Shown here piece after piece: positions 7,232 to 9,222 of a DNA stretch of 9,222 bases. The translations under genes and the position numbers were made by a program. This DNA comes from JBHPCZ01 sp042573625 (GTDB lineage Bacteria; Desulfobacterota; Desulfobacteria; Desulfobacterales; UBA11574), in contig JBHPCZ010000129.1 of assembly GCA_042573625.1 (NCBI GenBank), forward strand, positions 1-9,222, in the 5' to 3' direction. The notes beneath the pieces were generated by a model, which was given only the letters and a program-made list of their open reading frames with translations, searched no databases and was not told the DNA's origin. Every line of letters begins with the position of its first letter. The first letter of the stretch is position 1.

Positions 7232-7810
7232 TCATTCGTTTTTTCCACCGCTTTCAGCTCTATCTTTCTTTATATTCTCGAAGGTCTGCATATATAAGTA
7301 TTGTCCGATTTTTACAAGGTTTTTGGGAAACAGGGTTATCGTTTGTTTGAGTTCCTCTGGAGAAAATTTCATATCTAAAGGCGGTCCAAAGGGGGTTTCC
7401 TGTTTTTCTATTTCTACAATGGCCAGACGCGCATATGGTTTTAGCAGACGCCATACTTCTTCCTGAAAGGTCGCTATTTGGTTCTCTGAGAAACCATGGA
7501 ATACAGTTGAGAGATAGATCAGGTCTATGGATGATCCTTCTATCCGTGTTGTTTGGGTTATATCTCCCACCATTGCTTCTATGTTGGTTCCTTCTGTCTC
7601 GCGATGAAGCGTCTCTATCGCCTCTCTGTCAGGGTCCAGGGCATACACCTTTCCTGTGTTGTTTAATACTTTTGAGAATTCTTTGGACATATAGCCGTTT
7701 CCACAGCCGGCATCGAGGACAATCTGTCCATGGCGGATGTTCAGCTCTCGCAGGATGATGTATTTGTCTACAAAGCGCTCGGAAGACTTGCCTTTGTGAC
7801 GATGTGTCAT
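7232..7810 (-). CDS. Class I SAM-dependent methyltransferase
   Basis: A 192-residue Rossmann-fold methyltransferase. The glycine-rich SAM loop is VLDAGCGNGYMS (31-42), the acidic residue ending strand 2 is Asp59 in VYALDPD, and a motif IV-like segment reads SIDLIYLSTVFHG. A basic opening HRHKGKSSERF is common in small stand-alone methyltransferases of anaerobes. The substrate, whether a small molecule, metalloid or other, cannot be told from the sequence. GAGGAG, about 9 bases before the ATG, supports the start; it lies within a short palindrome, GAGGAGTCCTC. The gene begins 54 bp after the final stop of the MerB-like selenoprotein candidate and is followed closely by the SnoaL-like, LysE and cupin genes. 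It may be co-transcribed with the selenoprotein gene or use the weak promoter noted in the gap. Confidence 0.88.
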   Translation of the reverse strand: MTHRHKGKSSERFVDKYIILRELNIRHGQIVLDAGCGNGYMSKEFSKVLNNTGKVYALDPDREAIETLHRETEGTNIEAMVGDITQTTRIEGSSIDLIYLSTVFHGFSENQIATFQEEVWRLLKPYARLAIVEIEKQETPFGPPLDMKFSPEELKQTITLFPKNLVKIGQYLYMQTFENIKKDRAESGGKNE

Positions 7811-7814
7811 TTTC

Positions 7815-7825
7815 GAGGACTCCTC
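7815..7825 (-). promoter_or_regulatory. Palindrome over the methyltransferase ribosome-binding site
   Basis: GAGGAGTCCTC on the minus strand contains the Shine-Dalgarno GAGGAG and its own partial complement CCTC. An RNA hairpin of 4 bp with a 3-nt loop could mask the site. The stem is short, so a regulatory role is only possible. Confidence 0.3.
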
Positions 7826-7832
7826 ATCGATT

Positions 7833-7862
7833 ATTATGATTTAGAGTTGTCAGATATATCAA
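7833..7862 (-). promoter_or_regulatory. Weak sigma70-like promoter candidate before the methyltransferase gene
   Basis: On the minus strand TTGATA (7862-7857) and CATAAT (7838-7833) are separated by 18 bp and lie just upstream of the methyltransferase start. The match is fair, but the region is AT-rich, so chance occurrence is likely. Confidence 0.25.
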
Positions 7863-7864
7863 AA

Positions 7865-8626
7865 TCAATCATCCATTGGAAAATTTGCGGATTGGACGAT
7901 TCTATTTGCATCAGCGCTCTGAAGCAGACTTAAATACACCCGGGTCCCTCCACGCGTTTTCTTTTGATATTCTCTTGCATCTTCTTCTGACCAGAAGAAA
8001 AGCGACTTCCGTCAGAATATATCCACGATGCTCGGCTCTTTTGATTCGAACACATTTACTTTTGGCACGCAGATCATAGGGTCTGAGCCTTCATCCACAT
8101 ATCTGATGTTCAAATCACTATCGATTTCTATCTTTATCGGTTTTCTGCTGTTCGCGCATTTAGTATCAATCGTCATAGACAAATTTTCGTTTCGTAGTTT
8201 CCCTTGCACGAAGGGATTCGCAACCGCGTCGGCCGCTCAAGCTGCATCCAATTGTTCACCTGTGCTGAAGGCCATTTTATAGCGCCCGTTTTCTGCAGTC
8301 ACCGGATAAGCCCAGTTTATTCCCTGGCTATTGTATCTATAGAAGAATACTTTCATTTCTTCAAGTTTGTCTACGATATCCCTTACCCGATCTAAAGGCA
8401 TATCAAGCTTTTCGGCAATATATTCCAGCGTTACCGGTTCATTCGTTTCTGTCATTGTCATAACAACAAAACGATGAACCTTGCGTTCTTCTTCGGATAC
8501 ATTCGCTGTCTTTCTGCAAATGGCGCTTGCCATCGTTCTGATGTCTTTCTTTATCAAAGCTTGTGGCAAAGGAATCATGAAACGCCAGATTCCGATGAAC
8601 GCCTTCTTTTTTAAATTAACCTTCAT
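7865..8626 (-). CDS. MerB (organomercurial lyase)-like selenoprotein candidate with two in-frame UGA codons
   Basis: Reading through TGA at 8237-8239 (codon 130) and 8012-8014 (codon 205) gives one 253-residue protein ending at TGA 7865. Residues 64-95 look like a helix-turn-helix or winged-helix segment, as in the MerB N-terminal domain. STGEQLDAA-U-AAD then aligns with MerB YAACALD, so codon 130 is at Cys96 and Asp133 is at Asp99. Cys157 in TKCANSRKPI matches MerB Cys117. IF-U-RKSLFFWSEEDA aligns with FCCHVHFFAS, so codon 205 is at Cys159. MerB cleaves carbon-mercury bonds with this Cys-Asp-Cys set. Both UGAs have downstream SECIS-like hairpins, and the protein sequence stays coherent after each. 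ATG 8626, with GAGGGA about 7 bases upstream, is preferred to the TTG at 8680. The protein is about 40 residues longer than MerB. The substrate may be organomercury or another compound. Double nonsense mutation is the alternative. Confidence 0.8.
7980..8001 (-). promoter_or_regulatory. SECIS-like hairpin after the second UGA (codon 205)
   Basis: On the minus strand TTTTCTTCT pairs with AGAAGAAGA (9 bp, one G-U) around a GGTC tetraloop at 7992-7989. The loop begins 19 nt after the TGA at 8014-8012. The E. coli fdhF SECIS also has a GGUC apical loop, 18 nt after its UGA. Size, spacing and the guanines at the loop start fit what SelB requires in bacterial selenoprotein mRNAs. The hairpin is inside the coding frame, as bacterial SECIS elements are. 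Confidence 0.75.
8200..8216 (-). promoter_or_regulatory. SECIS-like hairpin after the first UGA (codon 130)
   Basis: On the minus strand TCCCTT pairs with AAGGGA (6 bp) around the loop CGTGC. The loop starts 26 nt after the TGA at 8239-8237, and its second base is G. Stem length, loop size and spacing are within the range described for bacterial SECIS elements, although the loop is less canonical than that of the second hairpin. Confidence 0.6.
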
Positions 8627-8640
8627 GATTTTGTCCCTCG

Positions 8641-8666
8641 GCTTTCGCGTATCCGGCTCAGAAAGC
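8641..8666. promoter_or_regulatory. Hairpin in the leader of the MerB-like gene
   Basis: GCTTTC (8641-8646) and GAAAGC (8661-8666) form a 6-bp stem with a 14-nt loop just upstream of the gene's GAGGGA ribosome-binding site (8639-8634). There is no T-run, so it is not an obvious intrinsic terminator for the upstream gene. It might influence translation; a chance hairpin is equally possible. Confidence 0.35.
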
Positions 8667-8672
8667 GCCTGG

Positions 8673-9104
8673 TTATGCAATACGAACCGGATAATATTTT
8701 ACCAGCTTTTTTAGCTGGTTAATCGTGGAAGAGAGATCTGTTTGGTGGATCTCTAAATTAAAATTTAATCGATTTCCGATTCCTGCACCATCCAATGCTT
8801 CGCCCTCAATACTGATATGACCTTTTCCGTCCCCCGATGCCTTAATATATAGCTGTTCTTCTATGGTCTTAAATTCTGCAGTCCCTTTAAGTGATTTGTA
8901 AAGATTTTGAAGTTCATCCAAAAATCGAGAGAATTCATCGGTTAAGAACGCAGCGCCATAATTTCCTTTAAACCCGCCGACGGATATAAAAACATTTCCG
9001 CGAACCCAATTGTCGTCATAATATTCACCAGTTGGCTCTCGCTCATAACAGACCAATTCAACTTCGATCTTTTCGTGTTCAATACCACCTATGGAGAATT
9101 TCAT
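8673..9104 (-). CDS. WapI-family immunity-like protein
   Basis: A 143-residue acidic soluble protein resembling the WapI-type immunity family. It has an N-terminal VELVCYEREPTGEYYDDNWVRGNVFISVGGFKG (YERP-x-x-GxYxDxNW-like), then a helix rich in FLDELQNLYKSLKGTAEFKTIEEQL and a C-terminal GNRLNFNLEIHQTDLSSTINQLKKLV. The founding member protects Bacillus from the WapA contact-dependent tRNase toxin, but most homologues are uncharacterised and many are not beside a toxin. No toxin gene or polymorphic-toxin C-terminal module is visible in this window. The gene is the first of the minus-strand series, preceded by 118 bp carrying an inverted repeat. AGG lies about 11 bases before the ATG, a weak ribosome-binding site. 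It ends 46 bp before the MerB-like selenoprotein start. Confidence 0.75.
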   Translation of the reverse strand: MKFSIGGIEHEKIEVELVCYEREPTGEYYDDNWVRGNVFISVGGFKGNYGAAFLTDEFSRFLDELQNLYKSLKGTAEFKTIEEQLYIKASGDGKGHISIEGEALDGAGIGNRLNFNLEIHQTDLSSTINQLKKLVKYYPVRIA

Positions 9105-9130
9105 TTTTTATACTACCTATATAACGTCGC

Positions 9131-9164
9131 AGATCAGGCGCGGCCTATATGGTCGCCTGAATCT
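9131..9164. promoter_or_regulatory. Inverted repeat upstream of the WapI-like gene
   Basis: AGATCAGGCG (9131-9140) faces GCCTGAATCT (9155-9164). Pairing is good with small bulges, and GGCC/GGTC adds inner pairs around a TATAT loop. There is no T-run on either side. It could be an operator, an mRNA leader hairpin or a small REP unit. The rest of 9105-9222 shows nothing I can identify. Confidence 0.45.
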
Positions 9165-9222
9165 GACTTGATACTAGTTATGGCCTTCCCTCAGATGAAA
9201 GGCTAAAATGGAATTACCACTA

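Noticed and set aside
8012..8209. A separate 65-residue gene
   Set aside because: It is the middle segment of the MerB-like frame; its sequence continues in frame on both sides through the two TGA codons, and its apparent start is a GTG inside the first SECIS-like hairpin.
7865..8626. A MerB pseudogene broken by two nonsense mutations
   Set aside because: Both stops are TGA, both fall exactly at catalytic cysteine positions, no frameshift exists, and each has a properly spaced SECIS-like hairpin. Kept as the alternative if the genome lacks selenocysteine machinery.
8237..8680. Upstream TTG start at 8680 for the MerB-like gene
   Set aside because: It would overlap the WapI-like gene's end, and the ATG at 8626 has a better ribosome-binding site.

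Overview
All recognisable genes in this window lie on the minus strand, so transcription runs from the right end (about 9104) to the left end, where the last gene is cut by the window edge. The protein families point to a Desulfobacterota, probably a sulfate-reducing Desulfobacterales-type bacterium. The clues are an N-terminal domain typical of their (Fe-S)-binding proteins, an enoyl-CoA isomerase, a FecR-domain exported protein, and above all a gene that appears to use UGA as selenocysteine twice. This lineage assignment is inference, because no rRNA or marker gene is present.

The key find is at 7865-8626. Two open frames that look like unrelated fragments (8237-8626 and 8012-8209) and a third in-frame stretch (7865-8011) join into one 253-residue reading frame interrupted only by two TGA codons. 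The joined protein is an organomercurial lyase (MerB)-like protein. The two TGA codons fall at the positions of MerB's catalytic cysteines, Cys96 and Cys159, while the catalytic Asp99 is kept and Cys117 has a matching Cys. Each TGA is followed by a hairpin with bacterial SECIS geometry; the second has a 9-bp stem and a GGUC tetraloop 19 nt after the TGA, close to the E. coli fdhF arrangement. The simplest reading is a MerB homologue with selenocysteine at both catalytic cysteine positions.

Layout, right to left: a WapI-like immunity protein (8673-9104) preceded by an inverted repeat; the MerB-like selenoprotein candidate; then a tight cluster of a SAM methyltransferase (7232-7810), a SnoaL/CaMKII-association-like protein (6831-7208), a LysE-family exporter (6184-6816) and a cupin (5843-6172). 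After 81 bp come a PcaD-like alpha/beta hydrolase (4967-5761), a secreted FecR-domain protein (3705-4916) and a second LysE-family exporter (3082-3708) whose start overlaps the FecR stop. Next are an enoyl-CoA isomerase-like crotonase (2259-3014) directly abutting a DUF2867-like protein (1755-2258), and a zinc-ribbon membrane protein (1346-1675).

Between the zinc-ribbon gene and a P-loop kinase-like gene (428-1075) sits a 180-bp non-coding element with perfect 15-bp terminal inverted repeats and internal hairpins (1147-1326), probably a MITE-like or REP-like repeat. The window ends in the 5' part of an (Fe-S)-binding protein gene (1-361). No tRNA, rRNA, CRISPR array or transposase gene was seen. 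A shared role for the selenoprotein-to-cupin cluster, such as handling organometal or metalloid compounds, is only a hypothesis.
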